Counted from the first letter of the stretch, positions 45,177 to 55,453 are shown. The stretch: 64,000 bases of DNA from Actinoplanes nipponensis (GCF_016862275.1 NZ_BOMQ01000035.1:32448-96447); one strand, 5' to 3'. Numbers and translations are program-made. Notes: a model not told the origin generated them from the letters alone.

Positions 45177-46493
45177 TCAGCCCGGCATCCGCCAGACGTG
45201 CGCCCGGCCGTTGCCGTCCGCGCAGGCCAGATGCCGGCCCGCCGCCACACACCGCTCCAACGACATCCCGTCCAGCGAGCCCACCGTCCGTACCCGGTCC
45301 CCCGCCTCGACCGCCTGCACCCAGATCCGCCCGGCCCGTGCGCTGTCCCGGCGCAGCACCAGCGGACCCACCTGCTCGCTGTGGCCCAGCACCGACCGCA
45401 CCCGACCGGTCGCCGGGTCCAGCAGCGCCCGCTGCGCGGTGTGCCGGGCGTCCGTCACCACCAGGCGGGGCGGCCCGGGTATCCGCAGCGCCCGCGAGTC
45501 CAGGCCCAGCCGCCAGTGTTCGCTGGTCCAGCGCGCCTCGCCGGTTGCGGCGTCCAGGGCGGTCATGCCGGTCGCCGTCGACACGCACAGGTACGCGCCG
45601 CAACCGGTGGGCCAGCCGAAGGAGCGCGTGGTGCTGCGCCACAGCTGCCGAAGGTCGGTGAGCCGGAACGCGGTGATCGACGCCGCGCCGCCCTCCCGCC
45701 GCGTCAGGTACAGGCGGTTGCCGAAAGTCACGAAGCGCGCGGCGTCGCCGTCGCCCACGTACCGGCCGGCGTCCGGCACGACGCCGAGGTTCGCGGTGGC
45801 CCGCACCGCCCCGTCCGCGAAGTCCAGGACGGCGCCGCGGCCCTGCCGATCCACGGTGACGATCCGGCTCGCACGCCCGTCGGCACGGCCGGACTCCGCG
45901 CGGGAGTCGCCGGGGCCGGGGTCGCCGGCCGCCACGTAGCCGGCGGCGTCCAGCTCGCGGGACCACAGCGGCTCCCCGGTCCGCAGCGCCACCCGTTGCA
46001 GGACGACGTGATCCCGGCCCGCGACGGCCAGGGTCAGCAGGACGCTGTCCTCGGTCACCGTGAGCACGGTCGTGGCGCCCGTGGTCCGGCGCCAGAGGAC
46101 GGCGCCCGTGTCGCTGTCGAGAACCGACGCCTGGGCGCTCTCCGGGGACATGACGATCAGGACGCGCGGCTCGTACAGGTCGACGGTGCCCACGGACTGG
46201 GGCAGTTCGGTGGACCATCGGACCGACTCATCGGCCAGCGAGAGCCGGCGGACCCGGGCCCGGCCCTCGACGTAGCTGGACGTGAACAGCGCCGACGGGG
46301 AGAGCGCGAAGGCGCCGGTGAGTTCGTCGGTGACCAGGACCGCGCGGAGCGGGAGCGGGGCGACCACCGCCGACCCGCCCAGGGCGAGCACGGCCAGCAG
46401 GGCGGTGAGGACGGCCACCGGCCGCAGGTCGGTGGCGCGGGGGGACCGGGAGGTCTCGGGTACGGCCGAGGCGTCCCCGAGGTCGATGACCAC
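45177..46493 (-). CDS. Membrane-anchored PQQ/WD-type beta-propeller protein
   Basis: The 438-residue protein starts with a short cytoplasmic segment, one membrane helix (LRPVAVLTALLAVLALGGS), then repeated beta-blade motifs such as VLDSDTGAVLWRRTTG, ALRTGEPLWSREL and ALDAATGEARWTSE. These give an extracytoplasmic propeller, probably a binding scaffold. The GTG at 46493 is preferred; an ATG nine codons upstream is possible. No catalytic motif is visible. Confidence 0.82.
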   Translation of the reverse strand: MVIDLGDASAVPETSRSPRATDLRPVAVLTALLAVLALGGSAVVAPLPLRAVLVTDELTGAFALSPSALFTSSYVEGRARVRRLSLADESVRWSTELPQSVGTVDLYEPRVLIVMSPESAQASVLDSDTGAVLWRRTTGATTVLTVTEDSVLLTLAVAGRDHVVLQRVALRTGEPLWSRELDAAGYVAAGDPGPGDSRAESGRADGRASRIVTVDRQGRGAVLDFADGAVRATANLGVVPDAGRYVGDGDAARFVTFGNRLYLTRREGGAASITAFRLTDLRQLWRSTTRSFGWPTGCGAYLCVSTATGMTALDAATGEARWTSEHWRLGLDSRALRIPGPPRLVVTDARHTAQRALLDPATGRVRSVLGHSEQVGPLVLRRDSARAGRIWVQAVEAGDRVRTVGSLDGMSLERCVAAGRHLACADGNGRAHVWRMPG

Positions 46494-46567
46494 GCGTCGA
46501 GCATGGCACCACCGCGGCACCGGGGACAGGGCGTGCGCACCGCTCCGGGGCGGCAGAATCAGCGGCC

Positions 46568-46900
46568 ATGACCGACGAACAGATCTGCGAGGTGGTCGTC
46601 ACCGCGGCCGACAGCGAGTGGCTGGCCGGCTTCACCCGGCGCCTGGTCGAGGACCGGTTGGCGGCCTGCGGGCACCAGACGGCGGCGATCCGCTCCATCT
46701 ACCGCTGGGAGGGTGCGGTGCACGACGACCCGGAGGCCCGCGTCGCGTTGCACACGCGGGCCTCGCTGGTCGGCCGGATCGTCGCGCGGGCCGATGCCGA
46801 GCACCCGTACGACGTGCCGTGCGTGCTCGCCCTGCCGGTGACCGGCGGCAACCCCGCCTACCTGGACTGGGTGCTGGCTATGACAGATCAGCCCGGGTGA
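46568..46900 (+). CDS. cutA: Divalent-cation tolerance protein CutA
   Basis: The 110-residue protein has the CutA1 pattern: VVVTAADSEWLAGFTRRLVEDRLAAC, IRSIYRWEG, and HPYDVPCVLALPV. CutA forms very stable trimers; its in vivo role is still unsettled. Its last 23 bases overlap the end of pyrE on the other strand. Confidence 0.9.
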   Translation: MTDEQICEVVVTAADSEWLAGFTRRLVEDRLAACGHQTAAIRSIYRWEGAVHDDPEARVALHTRASLVGRIVARADAEHPYDVPCVLALPVTGGNPAYLDWVLAMTDQPG

Positions 46901-47393
46901 GCAGCGCCCGCAGCTTGATGCCGTCCCGGGCCAGCGCCTCGGCGCCGCCCTCCTGACGATCGATCACGCACAGCGCGTGGTCGACGTGCGCGCCCAGCCT
47001 GCGCAGCTCGCCGGTCGAGATCACCACCTGGCCTCCCGAGGTGACGACGTCCTCGACCACCAGCACCCGGCGGCCGGCCACCTCGGCCCCCTCGGCCAGC
47101 CGGGCCGTGCCGTACTGCTTGGCCTGCTTGCGGACGAACGCACAGGGCAGCTGGGCGTGCCGGCCCAGGGCGGTCACCACGGCGATGCCGCCCATCTCCA
47201 GGCCGGCCAGCACCTCGGTGCCCTCGGGGATCAGCACCGCCATCTGCTCGGCCAGCCGGTCCAGCAGGACCGGGTCGGCCTCGAACTGGTACTTGTCGAA
47301 GTACTCGGTCGCGGTGCGGCCGGAGCGGAGCACGAACTCGCCGGTCAGCCGGCTCACGTCGCGGACCTGCCGCGCAAGGTCAGAGTCAGTCAC
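46878..47393 (-). CDS. pyrE: Orotate phosphoribosyltransferase
   Basis: PyrE makes OMP from orotate and PRPP in pyrimidine synthesis. The 171-residue product has the PRPP motif VLVVEDVVTSGGQV and the FVRKQAKQYG substrate loop. It starts with GTG after GAAAGG. It lies alone, away from the other pyr genes, and converges on cutA. Confidence 0.94.
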   Translation of the reverse strand: MTDSDLARQVRDVSRLTGEFVLRSGRTATEYFDKYQFEADPVLLDRLAEQMAVLIPEGTEVLAGLEMGGIAVVTALGRHAQLPCAFVRKQAKQYGTARLAEGAEVAGRRVLVVEDVVTSGGQVVISTGELRRLGAHVDHALCVIDRQEGGAEALARDGIKLRALLTRADLS

Positions 47394-47463
47394 AAGCGAA
47401 CAGCCTTTCAGGACGCTACCGGAAGGGCTCAGTTGGGGGCCCGGGCCTGCCGATCAGGAGAAC

Positions 47464-48624
47464 GTGCAGACTGTCACTGGGCGGTGGTTCGGGGCCGGCC
47501 ACAGCACCGCGCCTGATTCCGCCAAGGCCGGCGCCGAGGCTGTGGTGGCGGCGCTCGACGGGCGTACCCCGAAGGCGGTCTTCGTCTTCTGCTCCACCGG
47601 TCATGACCTGACCGCGCTGCTCGCCGCCGTGCGGGCCGAGGCGGGCCCGGACGCGGAGATCGTCGGCTGCACCACCCTGGGTGAGCTGTCGTCCGCCGGC
47701 GGCGCGGCGCTGGGCTCGGTCGCGGTCACCGCGCTGGGTGGTGACGGTTTCACGGTACGGACCCGGGCCGCCCAGGTCGGTGCGCACAGTCACCGGGAGG
47801 CCGGCGCCGACGTGGCCGCCGCGATGATCGGCATGGACCGGCCGCACACCGCGCTGATGCTGCTCTGCGACGGCCTGACCGGCGACCCGCACGAGATCGT
47901 CCGGGGCGCGTACTCGGTGCTGGGAGCGGCGGTGCCGCTGGTCGGCGGGTTCTCCGGTGACGATCACGGCTCGCGGCGCTCGTTCCAGTTCCACGACGAC
48001 GCGGTGCTGTCCGGCGCGGTGGTGGGGGTCGCCCTCGGCTCCGACGCGCCGCTCGGGGTCGGCATCGCGCACGGCTGGCACCGGACCGAGCCGGCCATGG
48101 TGGCCACCCGCAGCGACGGCGGCCGGATCTTCGAGCTGGACGGCGAGCCCGCCCTCGACGTGCTGCTGCGCCGGCGGGGCGCGGCCACGGCCGCCGACCT
48201 CTTCGCGGGGGACGCCGCCCTGCTCGCGCTGGGGTTGTCCCGGCGCAGCGGCGAGGACATCCGGGTGCTGCACGGCGGCGACGAGGACGACCGGTCGATC
48301 TTCGCGTCGGCCCCGGTGCCGCAGGAGGCGGTCTGCTGGCTGATGGACAGCGAATACCAGGCGATGATCGGCGGCGCCGCGCAGTCCTGCGCCGAGGCGG
48401 TCGCCGGGCTCGGCGGGGCGGCGCCCCTGGGCGTCTTCACCTTCGACTGCGGCGGCCGGCGCGGGGTGCTCGGCCCGGACGGCACCCGCGAGGAGACCGC
48501 GGCCATCCGGGGCGTGGTGGGCGAGGTGCCGTTCGGCGGCTTCTACACGATGGGCGAGATCGCGCGGGTACGGGGCTCGTCCGGCGCCCACGCCCTGACG
48601 CTCGTGACGCTGGCCCTGGCCTGA
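47464..48624 (+). CDS. FIST-domain sensor protein
   Basis: FIST proteins are predicted intracellular small-ligand sensors, often paired with signalling enzymes. The 386-residue product has a FIST_N domain (VFVFCSTGHDLTALLAAV, IVGCTTLGELSS, VPLVGGFSGDD) and a FIST_C domain with the conserved DCGGRRG near the end and VPFGGFYTMGEIA. The GTG at 47464 has AGGAGA upstream. The next gene, a c-di-GMP enzyme, begins 2 nt after the stop, so both are translated from one mRNA and the FIST protein may control it. Confidence 0.9.
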   Translation: MQTVTGRWFGAGHSTAPDSAKAGAEAVVAALDGRTPKAVFVFCSTGHDLTALLAAVRAEAGPDAEIVGCTTLGELSSAGGAALGSVAVTALGGDGFTVRTRAAQVGAHSHREAGADVAAAMIGMDRPHTALMLLCDGLTGDPHEIVRGAYSVLGAAVPLVGGFSGDDHGSRRSFQFHDDAVLSGAVVGVALGSDAPLGVGIAHGWHRTEPAMVATRSDGGRIFELDGEPALDVLLRRRGAATAADLFAGDAALLALGLSRRSGEDIRVLHGGDEDDRSIFASAPVPQEAVCWLMDSEYQAMIGGAAQSCAEAVAGLGGAAPLGVFTFDCGGRRGVLGPDGTREETAAIRGVVGEVPFGGFYTMGEIARVRGSSGAHALTLVTLALA

Positions 48625-48626
48625 TC

Positions 48627-50870
48627 GTGGTCGCCTGGTCGATGCACCAGCTCACCGACTACTTCGCCGTCGTGACCGCGGCGGCCGACGAACCGGCGGC
48701 GATCGCGCTGGCCGTGGAGCGGGCCGCCGAGCTGGTCGATGCCGAGGTGGGCGCCGTGGTGCTGCACGAACAGGTGCACGGCGCGTGGGGCTTCGGCCCG
48801 GACGTGCCGGTCCAGGCGCTGCTGGCCATCGCGCCGGGGCCGGGCATGCTGGCCGTCCGCGGCCTGGGTGACCTGCACGCGGTGCCCAACGACCTCGGCG
48901 CGGGCCTCGGCGGCGCGCTGATCGTGGGCCGGCTGGACGAGCCGCTGGACGCCGAGGAGCGGCAGGTGCTGCGGGGCATGGCCCGGGTGCTGGGCCTGGC
49001 CCTGCGCAGCATCCGGGTGCTGGGCGCGGAGCGGACGGTACGGGCCGAGCGCGAACGCGAGGCCGCCGAGCGCCTGGTGCTGCTGGAGCAGGCGCGGACC
49101 CGGGGGATGCTGGTCGAGACGCTGCTGACCATCCAGCGGGAGATCTCCAACCGCAGGCCGCTGCCGGAGATCCTGGACGCCGTGACCAGCGGTACGGCGG
49201 CGCTGCTGGGCGGCGTACCGGTGGCGCTCGTCCTGGCCGAGACGGACCGTTCCCGCCGGCTCACCGTGGCCTCGGCCTCCGGCCCCGACGGCTCCGACGG
49301 CGCCGGCGGCGCCGACCCGGAGGGGCCGCACCTCGCGGCCCGGGAGGCGATGACCACCGGCACCGTCCTGATGCGCCCGGTCGACCCGGACCGGCCGGAC
49401 CGGGGCACGGTCATCGCCGCGCCGTTCCGGGTGACCGGCGAGATGGCCGGCAGCCTGATCGCCCAGCTGCCGGGCGCCGCCGACCGGTACGCCGAGCAGC
49501 GCGACCAGCTCGCCGCCTTCGCGCAGCAGGTGAGTCTCGCGCTGACGGACGCCCGTACGGTCGAAGCGGTCCGCGAGGCGCACCATGACGCGGTGACCGG
49601 CCTGCCCAACCGCGGCCTGTTCCTGCAGATCTTCAACCGGGTGCTCGCGGCCCGCGCCGCCACGACCGGCCCGGCCAGCGTGCTCTTCATCGACCTGGAC
49701 CGGTTCAAGGCGGTCAACGACAGCCTCGGCCACGAGGCCGGGGACCAGTTGCTGGCCGCGGTCGCCGGCCGGCTCCGCGGTTGTGTCCGGGCCGACGACA
49801 CCACCGCCCGCCTCGGCGGCGACGAGTTCGCCGTGCTGATGAACAACTCGCCCGTCGAGACCGCCGTCGACGTCGCCGAGCGGGCCATCGCCGCGATCAA
49901 GGAGCCGTTCCGGATCTCGGGCCGGGACGTCTTCATCGGGGCGAGCATCGGGGTGGCGGTCAGCGGGGCGGCGGCCGCGGACTCCGACGTGCTGCTGCAC
50001 CAGGCCGACGTGGCGATGTACCGGGCCAAGAAGGAAGGACCGGGCCGGGTCGTCGTCTACGAGCCGCACATGCACGCCGAGGCGCTGAACTACCTGAGCC
50101 TGCGCGGCGACCTGCGTCAGGCGTTGCAGGCCGGCGAGTTCCGGCTGCAGTACCAGCCGCTGGTGCGCCTGGACACCGGCGAGATCACCGGGGTGGAGGC
50201 GCTGATCCGCTGGGACAGCCCGGTCCGTGGCCCGGTACCGCCGGCGGACTTCATCCCGATCGCCGAGGAGTCGGGGCTGATCGTGGAGATCGGGCAGTGG
50301 GTGCTGGAGACCAGCGCCGCCCAGGCCGCGGCGTGGCGCCAGGTGCGTCCCGAGCTCACCCTCAACGTCAACGTCTCGGGTCATCAGCTGATGCACCCGC
50401 GGTTCGCCGCGGACGTGACCCGGGCGCTGGCCGTGGCCGGGCTGCCGTCGAGCGCGATGACGCTGGAGCTGACCGAGTCGGTGCTGATGAGCGACCCGCA
50501 GGCGGCGGTGGCGTCGCTGGCCGGCCTGCGCGAGCTGGGGGTGCGGTTGTCCATCGACGACTTCGGCACGGGGTACTCGTCGCTGGCGTACCTGCGGGAG
50601 CTGCCGGTCGACGAGCTGAAGATCGACCGGGCGTTCATCGCGCGGGCCGAGCTGACCGGCGAGGACCTGGCCCTGGTCCGCACGATCGTCGACCTGGGGC
50701 ACATCCTCGGCCTGCGGGTGGTCGCCGAGGGGATCGAGAACGCCGCCCAGCTCGACGCGCTGCGCCGGCTCGGGTGCTGCTACGGCCAGGGCTACCACCT
50801 GTGCCGGCCCACGGATCCAGCCGATCTGGCCGGGTTGCTGCGCCGTGGATCCGCGGCGCGGGCGGCTTGA
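48627..50870 (+). CDS. GAF-GAF-GGDEF-EAL c-di-GMP synthase/phosphodiesterase
   Basis: The 747-residue protein has two N-terminal GAF-like sensor domains (about 10-140 and 165-310), a diguanylate cyclase domain with GGDEF at 397-401 preceded by the product-inhibition site RADD, and a phosphodiesterase domain with EAL at 524-526. All signature motifs are intact, so both making and breaking of c-di-GMP are possible. There is no membrane segment. The GTG at 48627 is 2 nt after the FIST stop. Confidence 0.94.
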   Translation: MVAWSMHQLTDYFAVVTAAADEPAAIALAVERAAELVDAEVGAVVLHEQVHGAWGFGPDVPVQALLAIAPGPGMLAVRGLGDLHAVPNDLGAGLGGALIVGRLDEPLDAEERQVLRGMARVLGLALRSIRVLGAERTVRAEREREAAERLVLLEQARTRGMLVETLLTIQREISNRRPLPEILDAVTSGTAALLGGVPVALVLAETDRSRRLTVASASGPDGSDGAGGADPEGPHLAAREAMTTGTVLMRPVDPDRPDRGTVIAAPFRVTGEMAGSLIAQLPGAADRYAEQRDQLAAFAQQVSLALTDARTVEAVREAHHDAVTGLPNRGLFLQIFNRVLAARAATTGPASVLFIDLDRFKAVNDSLGHEAGDQLLAAVAGRLRGCVRADDTTARLGGDEFAVLMNNSPVETAVDVAERAIAAIKEPFRISGRDVFIGASIGVAVSGAAAADSDVLLHQADVAMYRAKKEGPGRVVVYEPHMHAEALNYLSLRGDLRQALQAGEFRLQYQPLVRLDTGEITGVEALIRWDSPVRGPVPPADFIPIAEESGLIVEIGQWVLETSAAQAAAWRQVRPELTLNVNVSGHQLMHPRFAADVTRALAVAGLPSSAMTLELTESVLMSDPQAAVASLAGLRELGVRLSIDDFGTGYSSLAYLRELPVDELKIDRAFIARAELTGEDLALVRTIVDLGHILGLRVVAEGIENAAQLDALRRLGCCYGQGYHLCRPTDPADLAGLLRRGSAARAA

Positions 50871-50978
50871 GATGCGGGGTCACCCGTACGCGTAGTTGAT
50901 TTGCGGCCACGCATGAACGCTGTCCCGTTTGGGCTATTTTGCGGGCTATAGGCCATCAAAATCGCTGAAAGGCTTGTC

Positions 50979-51275
50979 GTGACACCCTTCGCGCTGCTCT
51001 TCCTGCTCGCCCTCGCCGGCTCCTCCTGCTTCGCCCTCGGCCGAGCCCTCGGCCGGGGCGAACGCTACGAGAAGGGCTACCGCGAGGGCTTCCGCGACGG
51101 TGAGACCGGATCCCTCGCCCGGGCCGCGCGGCTCATCCAGATCAACGAGCGCCGGCCGATCGCGCCCGCCCTCGAGTCGATGCTGGTGCCGAGCACCGTG
51201 CCCCAGCAGCTGCCGGCCCGGTCGGTGAGCCCGGCTGTCGTCGGGGTCCCGGCCCGTCCGCAGCTCGCGCTCTGA
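50979..51275 (+). CDS. Small single-pass membrane protein
   Basis: I do not recognise it. The 98-residue product has one N-terminal helix (FALLFLLALAGSSCFALG), a charged stretch GRGERYEKGYREGFRDG and a Pro/Val-rich tail. The GTG start has CTGAAAGG upstream. It sits between the c-di-GMP gene and the convergent chitinase. Confidence 0.7.
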   Translation: MTPFALLFLLALAGSSCFALGRALGRGERYEKGYREGFRDGETGSLARAARLIQINERRPIAPALESMLVPSTVPQQLPARSVSPAVVGVPARPQLAL

Positions 51276-51289
51276 GACCGGCAAAGGCA

Positions 51290-51322
51290 GAGGGGGTACG
51301 GCCACAGCGACCGCACCCCCTC
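51290..51322. terminator. Bidirectional terminator before the chitinase end
   Basis: GAGGGGGT and ACCCCCTC pair, extended inward by CGG/CCG after one mismatch, between two convergent genes. Confidence 0.65.
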
Positions 51323-51339
51323 CCGCCCCGGAATGACGT

Positions 51340-52437
51340 TCAGCAGGACAGGTTGCCACCCGGGCTCACGCCGAGGATGCCCGTGAACCGGTTGTAGGCG
51401 TCGATGCGGCTCTGCACCTGGGCGGGGTTGCCGCCGTTGCACTCGAGCGAGCCGTTGATGCTGCGGATCGTCTCGCCGAAACCACGGCTGTTGACCATGG
51501 CGTCGTGCGGGGTCATCGTGCCCGGCCCGCGCTGCGTCATCCAGTACCACACGGCGGTCTGGTAGGCGACCGACGCCTCGTTCTTGACCCGGTCCGGGTT
51601 GTTCAGCAGGTCGATGCCGAGCGCGTCGCCGGCCGCCTTGTAGTTGAAGTTCCAGCTCAGCTGGATCGGGCCGCGACCGTGGTACGCGCTCTGCCCGGCC
51701 GGGCAGCCGTAGGACTGCGAACGGTCGCAGTACAGCGGCCAGTTCGCCTGGTTGATCTCCTCGACGTAGACCAGGCCGCCGGACTCGTGGTTGACGTTGG
51801 CCAGGAAGGCCGCGGCCTCCTGCTTGCGCACCGTGTCGCTGCCGGTGGTGGTGAACGCGGGGTACTTCTTGACCGCGTCGATCAGGCCCGCGTACGAGTA
51901 GAACGGGATGCGGTTCGGGAACATCTGGTTGAACTGGGCCTCGGTGACCGGGAAGCTCCCGGAGCCGGCGGGCGGCGGGGTGGTCGTGCCGCCGCCACCG
52001 GTGCAGGAGTACGGCTCCCAGAACCAGGTGCTGATCACCGGGTCGTAGCCGGGGTTCTCGTTCTTGGCCCGGTAGTAGCCGCCGTTGGTGTACCGCACGA
52101 TCGAGCCGGCCGGGTAGAACTGGCCCGCCACCCAGTTGGGGTAGTTGCAGGTCGTGCCGCCGGGCGGGGGCGTGGTGCCGCCGCCGCAGGCGCCGTTGTC
52201 GGCCCAGACGCCCGAGCCGCCGGTGCTCGGCGCCTCGCCCTGGGTCCACCACTTGGCGGTCCAGTTGTGGCTGTTGTACGAGGCCCGCATGGTTCCGGTG
52301 TAGACCGTCGAGCTGTTGTAGGCGGCGACACAGGCCTCGGCCGCGTTCGATGCCGTCATGGGCAGCACAGCCGCGGCGGCGCCGGCCAGGGCCACGCTGA
52401 GGGTGGCCACGATCGATAGGAGCCGTTTTCTGGACAT
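51340..52437 (-). CDS. Secreted GH19 chitinase with two chitin-binding domains
   Basis: The 365-residue protein has a signal peptide (about 1-33), two CBM5/12-like chitin-binding modules (ending WADNGAC and EPYSC) joined by Gly/Thr/Pro linkers, and a GH19 catalytic domain (about 155-365) with the catalytic Glu in NVNHESGG and the [12 protein letters not shown] motif. It degrades chitin outside the cell. The ATG follows GGAAGGTGA. Confidence 0.94.
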   Translation of the reverse strand: MSRKRLLSIVATLSVALAGAAAAVLPMTASNAAEACVAAYNSSTVYTGTMRASYNSHNWTAKWWTQGEAPSTGGSGVWADNGACGGGTTPPPGGTTCNYPNWVAGQFYPAGSIVRYTNGGYYRAKNENPGYDPVISTWFWEPYSCTGGGGTTTPPPAGSGSFPVTEAQFNQMFPNRIPFYSYAGLIDAVKKYPAFTTTGSDTVRKQEAAAFLANVNHESGGLVYVEEINQANWPLYCDRSQSYGCPAGQSAYHGRGPIQLSWNFNYKAAGDALGIDLLNNPDRVKNEASVAYQTAVWYWMTQRGPGTMTPHDAMVNSRGFGETIRSINGSLECNGGNPAQVQSRIDAYNRFTGILGVSPGGNLSC

Positions 52438-52639
52438 GGCTCACCTTCCGTGCGTCGGGGGACGCGCACTGGCGCGAGAAGAGCGGGGAGTTACATCGAC
52501 TCAACTAGATGCAAGCGTATTTGTAAAGAAACTTCAAGAATTGATTTCGCGCGGCAACCCCGGCGCTCCTGGCGGACACCGACCCCGGCACCTGCGGCGG
52601 CACACCCTGGACGGACCACACCGGGTGAGAGGTGCAGCA
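52438..52639. promoter_or_regulatory. Divergent promoter region chitinase / chemoreceptor
   Basis: This 200-bp gap includes an AT-rich stretch around 52505-52550, unusual here. On the minus strand TTGAAG, then TTTACA, precede the chitinase as weak -35 candidates. I do not see the Streptomyces-type 12-bp chitinase direct repeats. Confidence 0.35.
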
Positions 52640-53926
52640 ATGAACAAGGTCAGTCGGCTCGTTCCCGACGCCACCCTGTCGGAGCCGGCCTTCGCCGCCC
52701 GGCACCGAGTGCTACGGCTGCTGCTGTGGCTCCACGTGCCGGTCATCCTGCTGCTGGGCTTCTTCACCGGCGAGCTGGGCGCCGGGCAACACGCCACGTT
52801 GCTGCTCGGCGTGCTCGGCGCCGTCCTGGTCTGCGGGGTCGTCTCCGGCACCGCGGCGACCCAGCGCGGCCGCGCCATCGCCACCAGCGCCGGCTTCCTG
52901 TTCGCCACCGACGCCGTCGTGCACGCCGGCGGCGGCCTGATCGACCTGCACTTCCACTTCTTCGTGGTGATCGCGCTGATCGGCCTCTACCAGGAGTGGA
53001 TCGCCTTCGCCCTGGCCGTGGGCCTGGTCGCCGGGCACCACCTCGGCCTGGGCCTGATGGTTCCCGAGGTGGTCTTCGCCCACACCGACCACACCACCGG
53101 AAGCGTCCTGGGACGGGCCCTGCTGCACGCCTTCTTCGTGCTGGCGATGGCCGCCGCCCAGATCACCTACTGGCACTTCGACGCCGCGGCCCGCCGGGAG
53201 AACGAGCGGCGGCAAGCCGAGCAGGCCGAGCAGAACGCCGGCCGGCTGCGCACCGCCGCCGACGAGGCCGCCCGCCGCGAGGAGGCCGCCCGCGCCGACG
53301 CCGCGTCCCAGCTCGACCGGGCCGAGCAGATGGCCGCCCGCCTCGAGGACGTCCTGCAGCACACCAGCGAGACCGGCGCCCGCCTGCGCACCGACGCCGA
53401 CGAGGCGCTGGGCGGCTTCGAGTCCGCACTGTCGGACGTGGCCCGCACCGTCGAGCACGCCAGCGACCAGGTCGGCACCACGCTGACCGACGCCGACCTG
53501 GCGCTGAAGTCCCTCGAGGAGCTGCGGACGTCGGTGGCCGACATCGCGACGATCGCCGGGATGATCCAGGCGGTCGCCGACCAGACCAACCTGCTGGCCC
53601 TGAACGCGACCATCGAGGCGGCCCGCGCCGGCGAGGTCGGCAAGGGCTTCGCGGTCGTGGCCGGCGAGGTCAAGCAGCTCGCCGGCCAGACGGCCGAGGC
53701 GACGGCCCGGATCGAGGCCACGGTCACCGAGGTCACCACGGGCGCGGCGGCGGTGGGCGCGGCGGTGTCGGGAATGACCAGCCGGCTCAGCGCGGTGGCC
53801 GACGCCCAGCGACTCGCCTCCGCCGTCATGGGCGAGCAGGTCACCCTGGCCGGCCGGACCCGCGGCCTGGTCACCTCCGCCGCGGACGAGGTGGCCCGGT
53901 CCGCCGCCGCGGCCAGCGTCCGCTGA
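52640..53926 (+). CDS. Methyl-accepting chemotaxis protein with His-rich membrane sensor
   Basis: The 428-residue receptor has about six N-terminal hydrophobic helices rich in His (DLHFHFF, GHHLGLG, AHTDH, YWHF), a coiled coil, and a cytoplasmic signalling tip [24 protein letters not shown] that binds CheA/CheW in the family. There is no periplasmic ligand domain, so sensing is likely within the membrane, perhaps through a bound metal or haem. No che genes are in the window. The ATG at 52640 has GAGAGG upstream. Confidence 0.9.
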   Translation: MNKVSRLVPDATLSEPAFAARHRVLRLLLWLHVPVILLLGFFTGELGAGQHATLLLGVLGAVLVCGVVSGTAATQRGRAIATSAGFLFATDAVVHAGGGLIDLHFHFFVVIALIGLYQEWIAFALAVGLVAGHHLGLGLMVPEVVFAHTDHTTGSVLGRALLHAFFVLAMAAAQITYWHFDAAARRENERRQAEQAEQNAGRLRTAADEAARREEAARADAASQLDRAEQMAARLEDVLQHTSETGARLRTDADEALGGFESALSDVARTVEHASDQVGTTLTDADLALKSLEELRTSVADIATIAGMIQAVADQTNLLALNATIEAARAGEVGKGFAVVAGEVKQLAGQTAEATARIEATVTEVTTGAAAVGAAVSGMTSRLSAVADAQRLASAVMGEQVTLAGRTRGLVTSAADEVARSAAAASVR

Positions 53927-53965
53927 GTTCTCACAACAACAGCGCGCCGGTCGATAGGGGAGCAC

Positions 53966-55453
53966 ATGCGGACCATGGCGACGGCGGGTAACCCGGCCGG
54001 GTGGACCCGCCTCGTCCACGTCACGTTCACGCTGACGGCGTTCGCGGCGTGCGTGCTGTACCTGACGTCTCCACAGTCGGTGCGGCTCGCGATGGTGACC
54101 GTCGTCAGCGCCGTACCCCTGGCCGCGATCGCCGCCGGGATGCGGATCCACCGGATCGCCCGGCGCGGCACCTGGCTGATCCTGCTGGCCGGCACGGTCC
54201 TCTTCACGATCTTCAACTATCTGTGGTTCCTCGACCTCGGGCTGGGCATCCCGGTCGCCGCCGACGGGGTCGCCAACTCGCTGTGCCAGGTCGCGGCGTA
54301 CCTGTGCGTGCTCGGCGCGGCCCTGACCGTGGTGGCCCGGCACGGCGCCGGCGACCGCGGCGGCATCCTGGACGCCGCCCTGATCGCGATCGGCCTGATC
54401 ACGCCGGTGTGGGAGTTCCTGCTGCGCCCGCACCTGCTGGAGGTCGGCTCGCCGGCCGGCACCCAGGCCGCGTTCCTCATCAAGGTCCTGCTGCTGATGG
54501 GCACGCTGGGCGCGCTGCTGCGCATCGCCGACACCGCGGGAACGGCCCGCACCGCGCTGAACTACTTCTTCGTGAGCCTCGCCTCGGCCGTCGTCGCCGT
54601 GGTCGTCTCCCTGCTCACCAGCGTGCCCGGCAGCGACTACTACTCACCGGTGGTCGACCTGTGCGCGATGCTGGGCTACCTCAGCCTGGCGGCGGCCGCC
54701 GTGCACCCCAGCGCCAAGGACTTCGCCCAGCCCGGCGGCTGGGAGCGACGCGAACTGAACCCGGTCAGCCTGCGCAGCCTCGGGCTGGTGCTCGCGCTCG
54801 TACCCGTCGTCGGCAGCGTGCCGCAGCTGTACGGCGGCTCGGCCGACACCCTGCTGCTGTCGCTGGGCACGCTGCTGGTCATCCCGCTGGTCATCATGCG
54901 GATCGGCCTGCTGCTGGCCCAACGCACCGCCGACCAGGAGGCCCTGCGCTACCAGGCCCACCACGACGAACTGACCGGCCTGGTCAACCGGCGCCGCTTC
55001 TTCGCGCTGCTGGACGAGGCGGTGGCCCGCTGCCGCCGCGGCGCGCTGCCGGGCATCGCGGTCCTCTACTGCGACCTCAACAAGTTCAAGGCCATCAACG
55101 ACGAGCACGGCCACGAGGCCGGCGACCACGTCCTGCGCACCTTCGCGGAACGGCTGACGGCGACGCTGCGCCCCGACGACCTGGCCGCCCGCATCGGCGG
55201 CGACGAGTTCCTGGTGCTCTGCCCCGGCGCGGCGGACGCGGAAAACCTGCGCCGCCGGGTGGAGGAGCTGGCCGCTCAGCCGGTGCAGTGGGCGGGTCAC
55301 GAGCTCGCACTCGGCGCGGCGGTCGGCCTGGCCACCGGCACGGGGGTGGATCTTTCGGGGGACGCGCTGGTCACGGCGGCCGACGCCGAGATGTACACCC
55401 GCAAGGCCGCGGCGGGACGGCTCCCGGCCCGCGCGCTGGCTAACCCTTGCTGA
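53966..55453 (+). CDS. Membrane diguanylate cyclase (GGDEF)
   Basis: The 495-residue protein has about nine membrane helices (residues 15-330) forming an integral sensor, then a GGDEF domain with GGDEF at 411-415 and an I-site RPDD five residues before it. All motifs are intact, so c-di-GMP synthesis is predicted. The ATG has GGGGAG upstream. It follows the chemoreceptor by 39 nt, so the two may be co-transcribed. The last 14 bases overlap the asd gene end to end. Confidence 0.9.
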   Translation: MRTMATAGNPAGWTRLVHVTFTLTAFAACVLYLTSPQSVRLAMVTVVSAVPLAAIAAGMRIHRIARRGTWLILLAGTVLFTIFNYLWFLDLGLGIPVAADGVANSLCQVAAYLCVLGAALTVVARHGAGDRGGILDAALIAIGLITPVWEFLLRPHLLEVGSPAGTQAAFLIKVLLLMGTLGALLRIADTAGTARTALNYFFVSLASAVVAVVVSLLTSVPGSDYYSPVVDLCAMLGYLSLAAAAVHPSAKDFAQPGGWERRELNPVSLRSLGLVLALVPVVGSVPQLYGGSADTLLLSLGTLLVIPLVIMRIGLLLAQRTADQEALRYQAHHDELTGLVNRRRFFALLDEAVARCRRGALPGIAVLYCDLNKFKAINDEHGHEAGDHVLRTFAERLTATLRPDDLAARIGGDEFLVLCPGAADAENLRRRVEELAAQPVQWAGHELALGAAVGLATGTGVDLSGDALVTAADAEMYTRKAAAGRLPARALANPC

